From NCBI GenBank assembly GCA_000158655.1, contig EQ973339.1, positions 181,662 through 233,057 on the forward strand: a stretch of 51,396 nucleotides of DNA. The letters are read 5' to 3'. A program made the position numbers and the translations under genes. Numbering within the stretch: the first letter of the stretch is position 1; each line of letters begins with the position of its first letter. The stretch comes from [Clostridium] methylpentosum DSM 5476. GTDB lineage: Bacteria; Bacillota; Clostridia; Oscillospirales; Ruminococcaceae. A model generated the notes under the pieces. That model worked only from the letters and a program-made list of their open reading frames with translations. It ran no database searches and had not been told where the DNA came from. Below, piece after piece: positions 1 to 9,160 of this stretch.

Positions 1-190
1 ACAGTTCTCGCAATAGTTTCCCTATTTTCACCATAGAATACCTTCCTGCGATACCTCGGTGCAAATACTAGATGAAATTTGCAAGTCCATTTCGTATATC
101 CGGCAGGCTCTGTACTAAACGGACGACCTCCTTTTGATCCTTTTAACGCAGTTGGCAGTCCACACTTTCATTACATCAATATACCCATCG
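1..190 (-). pseudogene. IS200/IS605 TnpA relic, cut by window edge
   Basis: The minus strand from about 110 down to 1 encodes KWTCKFHLVFAPRYRRKV followed by FYGENRETIART. This is the conserved N-terminal beta-strand region of IS200/IS605 Y1 (HUH) transposases. Upstream is an AAAGGAGG-like ribosome site, and the surrounding sequence (GCAACTGC-like stretch, AGAGCCTGCC) matches the better-preserved element at the right end of the window. No ATG follows the ribosome site in the coding frame; about 15 nt, including the start, seem lost compared with the right-hand copy. The catalytic part lies outside the window, so its state is unknown. Confidence 0.7.
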
Positions 191-231
191 TCAAAGCTTC
201 CACAGTACATCCGAGGGATTCTGATCACATC

Positions 232-268
232 AAAAGCACCTGCACAGTATGACGGTGCAGGTGCTTTT
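232..268 (-). terminator. Intrinsic terminator of the dehydrogenase gene
   Basis: A 14-bp perfect stem (AAAAGCACCTGCAC and its complement) encloses a 9-nt loop. It lies about 30 nt past the stop of the minus-strand dehydrogenase. The arm ends in TTTT on both strands, so it may act in both directions. Confidence 0.75.
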
Positions 269-300
269 GACAGATCGAAAATTGTCTTGGTCTGCGCGTT

Positions 301-1317
301 TTAATCGTTGACCATAACCATCTTAATCACATCAGCAGAATTGTTGCGCATCTTATCCAAATAGGTTTCAAATTCGTCCATATGAAAGGTATGTGTCACC
401 ATTTTATACGGATCCACTGCTTTGCTTTTCATCAGTTCCAGACACCGGGGGAACCAGAGTGCAGGCGCTGCATAGGATGAGCGAAGCTGGAGCTTTTTAA
501 AATGAAATTCATTTCCGTCAAAGGTGACCATACCGCCGGGGCCGTAGTCAATGCCGATGTAGCCGATGATTCCTCCAACTGTTGCGATATGAAAAGCGTC
601 GGGCAGCGTGGAGGGGGAGGCGGTCACCATTACTTTTTCCACCCCTCCGCGCGGGAATGGATACTCGCTGAGCGGGGTTTCGTCTGTAAAGATGACTTCT
701 GTTGCTCCAAACTCTTTGGCCAGCTCAATCCTCGCTTGAGATCTTCGGGATCGCTGGATCGCATAGATATTTCGAGCGCCCGCGAGTTTCGCGAGCCGCA
801 ACGCCATGAGACCAATGGGACCCAGGCCGATAACCGCGACGTCGTCATTGAGCTGCACATCCGTTGTGTAAAACAGGTCCAGCGCCACACCAAGCGGTTC
901 AACAATCGTTGCCTGGGCAAAGTCGATTCCCTCAAACGGCACAACACACTGCTGCGGCAAAACCATGTACTCAGCATAACCCTGAATTTCAAGTTCTGGT
1001 GTGTGGAATCCCTCAGTACAGAGATCCACCCGACCATTGCGGCAGATGTCGCAGGTATGACAGAAGGAACCACTTTCGACGACTACCTTGTCCCCCTTTT
1101 TGCAGGTGGTCACATGTTTGCCAACCTCCACGACGACTCCAGAAATTTCATGTCCAAACGATTCCCAATCCTCGGCCTGAGACTTAGCAATATGCATGTC
1201 TGTGCCACAGACACCGCAGGCTTTGACTTGGATAAGGACCTGTGTGTCATTGGGGTGGGGAATCTCTACCTCTTTAACCCGGAACTGGAAAGGGGATTTT
1301 ACTTGTATAAGTTTCAT
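301..1317 (-). CDS. Zinc-dependent alcohol/polyol dehydrogenase (MDR family)
   Basis: A 338-residue medium-chain dehydrogenase, the usual length for sorbitol/threonine/alditol dehydrogenases. Seen: catalytic-zinc segment CGVCGTDMH, the GHEISG signature, structural-zinc cysteines spaced C-x2-C-x2-C-x7-C (CHTCDICRNGRVDLC), and the Rossmann motif VIGLGPIGLMA. The ATG at 1317 was chosen because GGAGGT lies about 10 nt before it; an upstream TTG would sit inside that ribosome site. The gene follows a ROK regulator by 27 nt on the same strand, so the two probably form an operon for NAD(P)-dependent oxidation of a sugar alcohol or similar substrate. The substrate cannot be read from the sequence. 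A strong terminator follows. Confidence 0.9.
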   Translation of the reverse strand: MKLIQVKSPFQFRVKEVEIPHPNDTQVLIQVKACGVCGTDMHIAKSQAEDWESFGHEISGVVVEVGKHVTTCKKGDKVVVESGSFCHTCDICRNGRVDLCTEGFHTPELEIQGYAEYMVLPQQCVVPFEGIDFAQATIVEPLGVALDLFYTTDVQLNDDVAVIGLGPIGLMALRLAKLAGARNIYAIQRSRRSQARIELAKEFGATEVIFTDETPLSEYPFPRGGVEKVMVTASPSTLPDAFHIATVGGIIGYIGIDYGPGGMVTFDGNEFHFKKLQLRSSYAAPALWFPRCLELMKSKAVDPYKMVTHTFHMDEFETYLDKMRNNSADVIKMVMVND

Positions 1318-1344
1318 TATGAGATCAACCTCCAAATTCGTGAA

Positions 1345-2574
1345 TTACAGTGCCCCTTTTTTAATAAATAGATCGCGGATTGCGACCGAACACCCGGCGA
1401 GATAGATCGCCTTGGTTTTAATTTTGCTGACCGACAGCAAACTCATAGTTTCGGCATCGAGATAGTTTGCTAGATTTTGTTTTACACAGTCGACCAATGC
1501 AGGGTTTTCTAACATCTTCCCAAAGAATACAATTTTTTCAGGATCGAACATCCGGACTGTATTGAGAATCGCCACTGCAAGATACCGGGAAGCCTCTGCT
1601 AAAATCCGTTTGATGGATTCATCCCCAAACAATTGCTGTTCGTTGAGGACTCTCTGCCCGGGCGCAATTGAGGTATCGCCCAGAACGCTGTAGAGAATCG
1701 GAGTTTGTTCGCTGGAGTAAATGGAGTCGATTTGTGCAGTGAGAGCGGCACCCGAAATTTTTGTGCTGACGCAGCCCCGTTGACCGCACAGTTCGCACAG
1801 GTCGCCCTGAACATCATACACTGTGTGAGCAAACTGTGCTGCGCGGTTGTGCACTCCAAAGTAAATCTGATTGTCGATGATCACAGAAGAAGTGATGTCT
1901 TTCCGGTAGCGGACAAAAACCATATTGCGTGGCTTTTTATCTTCGGGATAGCCAAAGTCAATGTTCGCAAGTGCCAGGGAATTAACCAGCTCTTCCACTA
2001 CAACTGGAAATCCAAGCGCCTTTTGCAGTGGTTCTGACAGGGCGGTGAAGTCCATCCGCTGTCGATCGCCCTGGATGACGCCGAGTTCCTTAAAATGCCG
2101 TGTGGGAATGCACAGGCCAAGTCCGAGAATCTGTTCGCTCCCCAGACAGCTCTCCGCCTTAATGTCGCGCACATGGTTGATAATCGAATCGAGCATACGC
2201 CCCACGTCAAACAGGTCTGGCAGCCGCTCGGACCGTTTACCGAGAACCTCGCCGTTTAGGTTGGAGAGTCCAACGCTGACAACGCCTCTGTCAACAACAA
2301 CACCAAAGGTAAATTTGTAATTCGGGTTTATATCTATCAACACTTTTTTTCGTCCCCGCGTGGGTTTCTTTCCAGCGGTGCTGACTTCTCCTTTTTTATA
2401 GAGAATTCCAGACTCGATCATTTCATTGGTGATAATCGTCACTGCTGCGCGGGTGAGTTCAAGTGAGCGGGAAATGTCAATGCGTGAAGTTGGGCCATCC
2501 TGTCTGAGCAGTTTGAGGATTTGCATGCGATTGCAGCGTTTTAGATCTAGTTTACTGATTCCTGCTTCGTCCAA
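1345..2574 (-). CDS. ROK-family transcriptional regulator (NagC/XylR type)
   Basis: A 409-residue protein. It has an N-terminal winged helix (about residues 10–60; LRQDGPTSRIDISRSLELTR is the recognition region) and a ROK sugar-kinase-like domain. The ROK zinc-binding motif is visible as H...CELCGQRGC. Such regulators bind operator DNA and release it on binding a sugar or sugar phosphate. The start is probably TTG at 2574, with AAGGAG about 10 nt upstream; an overlapping ATG is out of frame. It is cotranscribed with the downstream dehydrogenase, which it probably controls. The ligand is unknown. Confidence 0.88.
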   Translation of the reverse strand: MDEAGISKLDLKRCNRMQILKLLRQDGPTSRIDISRSLELTRAAVTIITNEMIESGILYKKGEVSTAGKKPTRGRKKVLIDINPNYKFTFGVVVDRGVVSVGLSNLNGEVLGKRSERLPDLFDVGRMLDSIINHVRDIKAESCLGSEQILGLGLCIPTRHFKELGVIQGDRQRMDFTALSEPLQKALGFPVVVEELVNSLALANIDFGYPEDKKPRNMVFVRYRKDITSSVIIDNQIYFGVHNRAAQFAHTVYDVQGDLCELCGQRGCVSTKISGAALTAQIDSIYSSEQTPILYSVLGDTSIAPGQRVLNEQQLFGDESIKRILAEASRYLAVAILNTVRMFDPEKIVFFGKMLENPALVDCVKQNLANYLDAETMSLLSVSKIKTKAIYLAGCSVAIRDLFIKKGAL

Positions 2575-2778
2575 TTTTTTTCATCTCCTTATTTCCGGGA
2601 AGGGACATTATGAGCTGTGCTCTTGACGAAAATTTGAATAGCTAATCATATTTTACCTTATTTCATATATAAAGTCAAATAATTAACCCAATAAATAATA
2701 AGGAATTAACAATTTTTTAGAAGATAAAGCATGAGATATATCAAATCTGACAATCTATTTATTTCTGGTAAATACATT

Positions 2779-2807
2779 TTGCACTTGGTGTTGCTTTATG
2801 GTATAAT
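2779..2807 (+). promoter_or_regulatory. Sigma-A promoter of the capsule operon
   Basis: TTGCAC, a 17-nt spacer, then TATAAT, about 30 nt upstream of the GTG start of the Wzz-like gene. The region just upstream (2640–2760) is very AT-rich and separates this operon from the divergent ROK gene. Confidence 0.75.
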
Positions 2808-2837
2808 AACATGGAATAGATTAAAGGAGGCATAAAA

Positions 2838-3560
2838 GTGAACGAAGGCCTTGATTTAAAACAAATTTTACGCATTCTTGTGAAGCGGCTATGGATTATT
2901 GTACTCTGCCTAATTGTTGGAGGGCTGGGGGCTTTTAGCATAACCAAATTTTTGATGACTCCCATGTACACTTCATCCGCGACAATGTATGTCAACAATA
3001 AAACCAAAACAGACAATGTAGATATAATTTCGGGATCCGACCTAGTGACATCTCAGAAGCTCATCAGTACCTACTCGCAGATCGCTCAGACGCCTGAGGT
3101 CATTGATCAGGTGATCCGCAAGCTCAAGCTGGATATGACAGTGGGACAAGTCCGTTCGATGCTGAGTTTTAGCGCAGTTGGTGAAACTGAGATTATGCGC
3201 ATCACTGCGACAAGTGAGGACCCAGAACTTGCGGCAAACCTCGCCAATGCTGTGACCGAGTTTGCCCCTGCGGTAATCAAAAGTGTCATTGGTATTGGGG
3301 AAGACTCAGTCTCGGTACTCGAGTCGGCAAGACCGTCGGGGTCTCCTAGCTCTCCGAGCACAACAAAAAATACGCTGATCGGTGCACTGGCCGGCGCGGT
3401 GATCGCTGTTCTGATCGTGCTGCTCATGGAGATGTTTGATACCACTATTCGCGGGGAAGAGGATGTTGCCGCCCACTACAATATTCCAGTTCTGACCTGC
3501 ATCCCAGAACTTGAATCCACTACCAAGAAGGGGAAATATGCATATGAGTATAAATCATAA
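2838..3560 (+). CDS. Wzz/YveK-like capsule chain-length protein, kinase activator
   Basis: A 240-residue membrane protein with two transmembrane segments (about residues 17–37, LWIIVLCLIVGGLG, and 172–195, LIGALAGAVIAVLIVLL) around an extracellular domain. A proline-containing stretch (PSGSPSSPS) precedes the second segment, as in polysaccharide co-polymerases. In Firmicutes this half of the Wzc-type system sets polymer chain length and activates the separate cytoplasmic tyrosine kinase. The kinase gene follows and overlaps its 3' end. The start is GTG, with AAAGGAGG 8 nt upstream, under a consensus promoter. Confidence 0.9.
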   Translation: MNEGLDLKQILRILVKRLWIIVLCLIVGGLGAFSITKFLMTPMYTSSATMYVNNKTKTDNVDIISGSDLVTSQKLISTYSQIAQTPEVIDQVIRKLKLDMTVGQVRSMLSFSAVGETEIMRITATSEDPELAANLANAVTEFAPAVIKSVIGIGEDSVSVLESARPSGSPSSPSTTKNTLIGALAGAVIAVLIVLLMEMFDTTIRGEEDVAAHYNIPVLTCIPELESTTKKGKYAYEYKS

Positions 3561-4248
3561 AAAGCATACGCATCTGGATGTCGTGCTTGGCAAGACGTCC
3601 CCTTTTGCGATTACGGAAGCGTATAAGACGATGAGGACAAACCTCTCCTTTGCGCTGGCGGACGCGAAAAACAAACGGGTCGTTATCACGAGCAGTTTGC
3701 CTAACGAGGGAAAATCGACGACAGCCACCAACATTGCCATCACCTTAGCGCAAACTGGGAAGAAAACGCTCTTGATCGACGCGGATATGCGAAAACCAAC
3801 TCAGTATAAAATTTTTCGGTTGACGAGGGGGAACGGTCTTTCTTCATTGTTGGGCGGATTTACCAAGCCGGAAAATACCATTGTGGAGGATGTGCGGGAA
3901 AATCTCGATTTGATTACTTCAGGTCCGATTCCTCCCAATCCAACAGAACTGCTCAGCTCATCTAAAATGAGGGAGCTGCTTGAAGAACTCAATAAGACAT
4001 ATGAATATATTATTCTGGACACTCCCCCGATCAATATTGTATCCGATGCGCTCGCACTTGCAGATATCTGTGCAGGCGTGGTGCTTGTAATCCGTCAAAA
4101 CCAGACCAAGCATGAGACGCTGCAAAAGGCGATCAAGAGCCTTGAGTTTGCAGAAATGAAGATTTTGGGTGCTGTTGTCACCCACGCTGGTAATGAGCGG
4201 AAGTCCCGTTATTACCGTTATATGAAATACAAAAGCTATAAAGAATAG
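3538..4248 (+). CDS. Bacterial tyrosine kinase of capsule synthesis (CapB/YwqD type)
   Basis: A cytoplasmic BY-kinase of about 236 residues. Seen: Walker A (PNEGKSTTATN), Walker A' (LLIDADMRKP), Walker B (YIILDTPP) and a C-terminal tyrosine cluster (RYYRYMKYKSYKE), the usual autophosphorylation tail. The start overlaps the preceding Wzz-like gene: ATG at 3538 or, six bases later, at 3544, both downstream of AGAAGGGG. The overlap suggests coupled translation with its membrane activator. The PHP-type phosphatase encoded 12 nt downstream would reverse its autophosphorylation. Together they form a phospho-switch on polysaccharide polymerization or export. Confidence 0.92.
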   Translation: MHMSINHKKHTHLDVVLGKTSPFAITEAYKTMRTNLSFALADAKNKRVVITSSLPNEGKSTTATNIAITLAQTGKKTLLIDADMRKPTQYKIFRLTRGNGLSSLLGGFTKPENTIVEDVRENLDLITSGPIPPNPTELLSSSKMRELLEELNKTYEYIILDTPPINIVSDALALADICAGVVLVIRQNQTKHETLQKAIKSLEFAEMKILGAVVTHAGNERKSRYYRYMKYKSYKE

Positions 4249-4260
4249 GAAGTTTAAAGT

Positions 4261-4959
4261 ATGTACATCGATTGCCATACGCACATCCTGCCGGGCATCG
4301 ACGACGGCTCAAAAAATGAAAAGGAATCCGCGCAGATGCTTGACCAGCTTGCCTTCCAGCAGATTGAGACGGTGTTTGCGACCCCGCATTTTTATTCAAC
4401 CGAACAGGACATCAATAGTTTTTTGAACCATCGCCAACATGCCTATGAAAAGATTGCAGGCAATTCCAAAGTAAATATTATTTTGGGAGCAGAGGTGTAT
4501 TTTACTCGAGGAATCAATACCGCTGAGGAGATCAGACGGCTGACAATTGGAAATTCCCGCTATCTATTGGTGGAAATGCCTTACGCTCATTTCGGGTCCA
4601 AGGAAGTGGAGCAGATCGAGGATATTTATTACAATCTCGGCCTTATTCCGGTGATCGCCCATTTGGAGAGATGCCTTAACTATACGGGAAGCGATATGGT
4701 GGAGGCGCTGATGATGCTTCCAGAGGTGGTTTGTCAGTTCAATGCGCAATCAATTGTAGAGCGGCGCACAAGGAAGAAGACCTTGCGACTGATGGAACGG
4801 GCGCCGAGAATGGTTCTCGGCTCGGATTGTCACAACATGACGACTAGACCCTCTTATTATGACCAAGCGATGAAAATTCTCAGTACAAAACTACCTTCTG
4901 ACCGGGTTGAACTTTTGTGTGAGACAGCAAGGCAGATTCGAGAAAATACAGTTCACTAA
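4261..4959 (+). CDS. PHP-family protein-tyrosine phosphatase (CpsB/YwqE)
   Basis: A 232-residue metal-dependent phosphatase of the PHP family. The N-terminal metal motif YIDCHTHILPGIDDGS is clear, later histidines follow (TPHFY, VIAHLERC), and the C-terminal metal site is VLGSDCHN. Homologues dephosphorylate the tyrosine cluster of the cognate BY-kinase. It lies 12 nt after the kinase gene and ends the three-gene operon; a terminator follows. The length fits the family. Confidence 0.92.
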   Translation: MYIDCHTHILPGIDDGSKNEKESAQMLDQLAFQQIETVFATPHFYSTEQDINSFLNHRQHAYEKIAGNSKVNIILGAEVYFTRGINTAEEIRRLTIGNSRYLLVEMPYAHFGSKEVEQIEDIYYNLGLIPVIAHLERCLNYTGSDMVEALMMLPEVVCQFNAQSIVERRTRKKTLRLMERAPRMVLGSDCHNMTTRPSYYDQAMKILSTKLPSDRVELLCETARQIRENTVH

Positions 4960-4973
4960 ATATTTATCAATGG

Positions 4974-5007
4974 AAAAACACCACTGTTGAATCAGCGGTG
5001 TTTTTTT
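4974..5007 (+). terminator. Terminator of the wzz–kinase–phosphatase operon
   Basis: AACACC-A-CTG pairs with CAG-C-GGTGTT around a 6-nt loop and is followed by seven T residues, 15–20 nt past the phosphatase stop. Confidence 0.8.
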
Positions 5008-5079
5008 GTATCCGAAAGCCCCACAGGTTCGGCTTGTGGCTCAGAAAATCATTCTCTAAGAGGAGAAGACAAACAGTCT

Positions 5080-5545
5080 ATCAACTGCATTGTGAGGACA
5101 TCCAAGGCGGTTTTAAATGTCCTACACAGTCGATGGCATGCGAAGTGGGATATCCTATTCATGCCGAAATACCAGAGAGACGCATTCTACGGAGAAAAGT
5201 GGGAAGCAATGGGTTTGAAACAGATGGAGTCACTCTATCACTTCAGCAGAGTGCTCCCAGACTATATTTCTATGCTGGTAGAGATGCTTTCCTATACAGC
5301 TTTACGGGATATCTGAAGCGAAAGAGCAGTACGATGTGGGAAAAGTAATTGGGGGAGCTGAAATACAAGAATCGCAGCCAAAAATTTTGATGTAAAGGGA
5401 ACAAAGTGGATAGAGCAGAGAAGAATACGAACCAAATTACAGAGAACAGTAAGAACTAGGCGGAAGTATCAATAAACGATAAGCGAACGCAGCCTTTTAA
5501 GGGCGGCAAGTAGCAGACTCTACGCGACTGGCAGGCTGTATGACA
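5080..5545 (+). pseudogene. Decayed IS200/IS605 TnpA relic
   Basis: Fragments of an IS200-type transposase appear in shifting frames. AKWDILFMPKYQRDAFYGE (5147–5203) corresponds to the KWxCKYHxVFxPKYRRK strand, DYISMLVEM to the DHIHMLV catalytic HUH segment, and GYLKRKSSTMWEK to GYLKGKSS. The tail near 5490–5540 (AAGGGCGGCAAGTAGCAGACT...CTGGCAGG) resembles the 3' end of the copy at the right end of the window. Catalytic histidines are lost and frames are broken, so this is dead. Confidence 0.6.
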
Positions 5546-6625
5546 CGTTTGAGGTGAACCACCTGCAAGAAAGGCGGTTGTTTATCTGCATCTTTGCCAT
5601 GAAAATCAACCCACGGGCTTTACTGTGGAGAAAAAAGACAGAGAGAGGCGAGGAACCTGCGGGTTGAAAAAGGAGGATGCAGAAAAAAATCCCATCAGAA
5701 ATCAATTAAGAAGATGATACCGCAGAGTGAGTGCATTGTTCTGTTTCCGGACAGCGAAAAAAAGAAAACAAAAACAAACAGCTGCAGGCGTGAGCAGCTG
5801 CTCAAAATAGGAATGCAATGCTAAACTCTTGGGATAAGGGTAGGTAGCACCAGTTTAGTGTTGGTTTTGATTTTTGCAGCCCAACAGAGCGAAACAACAC
5901 CCCGTGTAAAACAGAAGGGTATCAAATAATGAAGGAAAACTTCCTGTGTAAAGTTTCAGATGGCCTGGCGGCCACAAAAAGACACAGGAGGTTATTGGTG
6001 ATGGATATTTGCAGAGAGCTCCTCAGCAGGTGAATAACGGATGGGGAGATGAAAATCTCTATGTCAATAGAGGTCAGGTTCTGATAAACTGAGAAAGCAT
6101 TGAAGATGTTTGAATACGATCTTTATTGTTTGACCCGAAGCATGATGTATTTGAGCGAGAACTAGGGCAGAGAAGATCAAATAGTGCTGGCGGATGCAAT
6201 TGTTTGCGGGTCACCCTGCGGAAAACTTGTTGTTTTTGATTCACTTGGTATAATTCCACAAGTGCTGAGATGGATCAATCCATGCTTCATATTGAACTTT
6301 CCCAACTCAGTGAAATAGCCAGCAACTGACCTTTTGTTCAAAAGTTTATAGAATTCGCTTAGATCGATTTATGCGCATGCTTGAGACAGAATTCAAAGTC
6401 ACAGCCTGTTGTAAAGAATCGTATCGTTGTGAAATTCAGACAGCCTCCTTCCTCTCCATCTGGAAAAGTTATCAGATAGAGAGGAAGGAGGCTGTACAAG
6501 AGAATCGTTTCCGAAATAGGATGGACAACATTTGGTCCAATGTGCTGTCTAGTCAGCTAATGGATTATAGAATTAAAATCAAGTTGCAACGCAATAAGGA
6601 TTTAACTGCTAGATGGAATTTGCAC
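5546..6625. other. Non-coding/decayed stretch, no supportable gene
   Basis: About 1.1 kb without a convincing gene on either strand. Reading frames are short and lack ribosome sites. A stretch near 5970–6090 reads EVIGDGYLQRAPQQVNNGWG, which looks protein-like but matches no family I recognise and has no intact frame. The only strong structure is the inverted repeat at 6440–6495. It is probably the debris of inserted elements between the polysaccharide genes. Confidence 0.5.
6440..6495. repeat. Perfect 17-bp inverted repeat with 22-nt loop
   Basis: ACAGCCTCCTTCCTCTC at 6440–6456 is exactly complementary to 6479–6495. Neither side has a T-tract, so it is not a classical intrinsic terminator. 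It stands alone in decayed DNA about 130 bp past the end of the convergent dehydratase gene. Confidence 0.7.
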
Positions 6626-8557
6626 TCACACCACAACAGATTCTGGAGAAAGGCCAGCTTTCCGTCTTGCCTCGCTGTAGTCGACCTTGATTCCCTGATT
6701 GTTTACCTCATCTGGATTGCGGTAGGTAGGGACAACCTGTTTCATAGCATCTTTAATGGCAGCGTCCTCTTTGGAGACAAGCGCCTTTTGCAGGATAATC
6801 AGCTTGTTCGTCAGTTCCTCTTGAGAAATTTCCTTTTGCCGCTCAATAAAAATTTTATGATTGGTTGTAGAAACGAGTTCTTCGGTTTTCATCAGAAGTT
6901 CTTCGTAGAGTTTTTCTCCTGGGCGGAGACCAGTGACCTCAATCTTAATATCCTTATAAGGCGTATAACCTGAAAGCCGGATGAGATTTTCTGCAAGGTC
7001 AAGGATTTTAACCGGTTGACCCATATCGAGTACAAAGATTTCCGAGCGTTTGGCCATAGCGCCCGCCTGTAGAACGAGCTGGGCGGCCTCGGGTATCGTC
7101 ATGAAATAGCGAATAATCCGGGGATCCGTGATGGTCACAGGGCCGCCGTTGTTGATTTGACGCTCAAACAGCGGAATCACGGATCCGTTGGAGCCGAGTA
7201 CGTTCCCAAACCGAACAGCGACATAGGTCGTTTTGCTGACCTTTTTCATACTCTGCAGGATCATCTCGCAAAAACGCTTGGAAGCACCCATCACATTTGT
7301 AGGGTTTACCGCTTTGTCTGTTGAGATCAGTACAAATTTTTCTACGTTGTGGCGATCCGCTGCATGTACCACATTGTAAGTTCCATAAATGTTGTTTTTA
7401 ATCGCTTCATCCGGACAGTTTTCCATCAGCGGGACATGCTTGTGTGCAGCTGCGTGGAAAACAATCTGGGGTTTGTATTTGGCAAAAATGCGTTCAATTT
7501 TTTCATTATCCCGAACAGATGCGATTTCAACCGAGAGTGGGAGCTTGTCCCCGTATTGAAAGAGAAGCTCCTGCTGCAAATCATAGGCGTTGTTTTCATA
7601 AATGTCGAGGATAACCAACCGTTTCGGTTGCGCCCTCGCGATCTGTCTGCAAAGCTCTGAACCGATCGAACCTCCGCCACCTGTGACAAGGACAGTTTTT
7701 CCAGTGAGCATGGGGCTCACTTTGCTGTTGTCAAATTGGACTGAATTCCTTCCAAGCAGGTCTTCCACATTAATGTTGCGCACTCGAGAAACCAACGAGC
7801 TGTCCTGTATCGTTTCCTGTGCGCTGCCCAGTGCGTCGGGTAAAATCTTGACGCGGCATTTTGCCCTAGAGCAAATGGAGATGATTCTGCGTTGCTGTTC
7901 TGGGGTGATTGTTTGAATTGCGATGATGATTTCATCGAGTTTTTGTATCTCACTTTCAACCGGTACACGGTCAATCGAACCAATCACTTCAACTTTATGT
8001 ATGAATTTACCAATTTTTTCTATGTCGTCATCAAAAACACAGACTGGTTCGTAGGCGTATTTTGGATTGCGCGCGATTTCCCGCAGCAGAGCGGCGCCTG
8101 CCATGCCCCCTCCGACAATTCCCAATCGAACTTTTGCCTGTTCGTTCTGCGCAATGGAATACCGGCGGAACTGACGATAGACAAAGCGCAGGCTGATCAT
8201 CAGAAGCAGGGTGACTGAACAGACGGTTGCGGAAAACATCATTGAAATGCCTGATTGGAGCACTAACCGGCCGAGAATACTGTAAATTGAAAACGCGATG
8301 ACCGTTCCGCCGATGAGTGAAATATATTCCTCCAGCTCTGCATAGCGCCAGATGCTGTCGTATAGTTTGAGAATCCAGAAGACGAGACTAATGCAGGACA
8401 AAAAAATAGCAAGGTCAATCCCAAATATGCGGACATCTCGCAATGATTGAACAATATAGCTGTCATAAAGACTGCATAGGCCTAGGAGAACTAGATAGAC
8501 GAAAGCCGCAATTCCCAGGTCAATTAAAAACAAAATTTGTTTACGATATTTTTTCAT
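6626..8557 (-). CDS. Membrane NDP-sugar 4,6-dehydratase (CapD/PglF type)
   Basis: A 643-residue protein. It has four N-terminal transmembrane helices (about residues 7–110), a first Rossmann-like domain (GIVGGGMAGAALLREI) and a C-terminal short-chain-dehydrogenase domain (VLVTGGGGSIGSELCRQI). The active-site region is STDKAVNPTNVMGASKR, in which Met replaces the usual Tyr of YxxxK, typical of large membrane UDP-GlcNAc 4,6-dehydratases. These make UDP-4-keto-6-deoxy sugars for capsule or glycan synthesis. ATG at 8557 is preferred because GGAAAAGAG precedes it; another ATG at 8587 lacks a ribosome site. It faces the wzz–kinase–phosphatase operon across decayed DNA. Confidence 0.9.
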   Translation of the reverse strand: MKKYRKQILFLIDLGIAAFVYLVLLGLCSLYDSYIVQSLRDVRIFGIDLAIFLSCISLVFWILKLYDSIWRYAELEEYISLIGGTVIAFSIYSILGRLVLQSGISMMFSATVCSVTLLLMISLRFVYRQFRRYSIAQNEQAKVRLGIVGGGMAGAALLREIARNPKYAYEPVCVFDDDIEKIGKFIHKVEVIGSIDRVPVESEIQKLDEIIIAIQTITPEQQRRIISICSRAKCRVKILPDALGSAQETIQDSSLVSRVRNINVEDLLGRNSVQFDNSKVSPMLTGKTVLVTGGGGSIGSELCRQIARAQPKRLVILDIYENNAYDLQQELLFQYGDKLPLSVEIASVRDNEKIERIFAKYKPQIVFHAAAHKHVPLMENCPDEAIKNNIYGTYNVVHAADRHNVEKFVLISTDKAVNPTNVMGASKRFCEMILQSMKKVSKTTYVAVRFGNVLGSNGSVIPLFERQINNGGPVTITDPRIIRYFMTIPEAAQLVLQAGAMAKRSEIFVLDMGQPVKILDLAENLIRLSGYTPYKDIKIEVTGLRPGEKLYEELLMKTEELVSTTNHKIFIERQKEISQEELTNKLIILQKALVSKEDAAIKDAMKQVVPTYRNPDEVNNQGIKVDYSEARRKAGLSPESVVV

Positions 8558-8689
8558 TTCTGCTCTTTTCCTTTTTAATGGAATCATGATTTTCTATAAC
8601 GATTTTATTATACCATAGTTCTTCGGAAAAGGGGAAAAATTTTCGTCAATTTCTTATTGGTTTTTTTATGGAAAAACAATAGGGAAAGC

Positions 8690-8724
8690 AAAAAACAGAC
8701 GGACAAAGTGAATTGTCCGCCTGT
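8690..8724 (-). terminator. Terminator of spoVG
   Basis: On the minus strand ACAGGCGGACAA pairs with TTGTCCGTCTGT (one G·T) and is followed by six T residues. It lies 12 nt past the spoVG stop. Confidence 0.8.
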
Positions 8725-8736
8725 TCTAAGTGAATT

Positions 8737-9045
8737 TTATTCTTCGTCTCTGTGGGCCTGCGCAGCGAGTTCTTCTTCTGCAGCCTGAGTAGCAAGTTGT
8801 TGCTTGTATGCGTCGAGCACCATTGTTTCAAGATACTGACGCGCTTCGGGGGAGATTGGATGGACAATATCGCGGAAAACATTGTTTTCTTCTTTGCGGC
8901 TGGGCATAGCCACAAACAGCCGCTCAGGGCCCTCGATTACCTTGATGTCATGAATCGCAATTGCATCGTCAATCGTGATGGAGACAACCGCCCGCAGTCT
9001 GCCATCGGTTAAAATTTTTCTGATTCTGATATCGGTGATGTTCAT
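8737..9045 (-). CDS. spoVG: SpoVG, RNA/DNA-binding regulator
   Basis: A 102-residue SpoVG. It begins MNITDIRIRKI, followed by DGRLRAVVSITIDDAIAIHD, the family's conserved core, with IVHPISPEARQYLE at the C-terminal half. SpoVG is a small site-specific nucleic-acid-binding protein influencing septation, sporulation and virulence genes. ATG at 9045 was chosen because GGAGGT sits 8 nt upstream; an in-frame upstream ATG at 9069 would add eight non-conserved residues. Its tail (EEELAAQAHRDEE) is acidic. It is monocistronic with its own terminator and lies divergent from murC. Confidence 0.95.
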   Translation of the reverse strand: MNITDIRIRKILTDGRLRAVVSITIDDAIAIHDIKVIEGPERLFVAMPSRKEENNVFRDIVHPISPEARQYLETMVLDAYKQQLATQAAEEELAAQAHRDEE

Positions 9046-9160
9046 ACAGTCATACCTCCGTCTATTCATACCTTGAATTCATCACTGTCACCCTCTATTT
9101 TCTATTATTGGGTTTTCGTGGAATTTTATTCAGGCTCTCCTACCAAACTACTATTATTCA

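Noticed and set aside
502-1371. Long plus-strand frame opposite the zinc dehydrogenase
   Set aside because: It is the antisense shadow of a clear MDR-family gene and has no protein features of its own.
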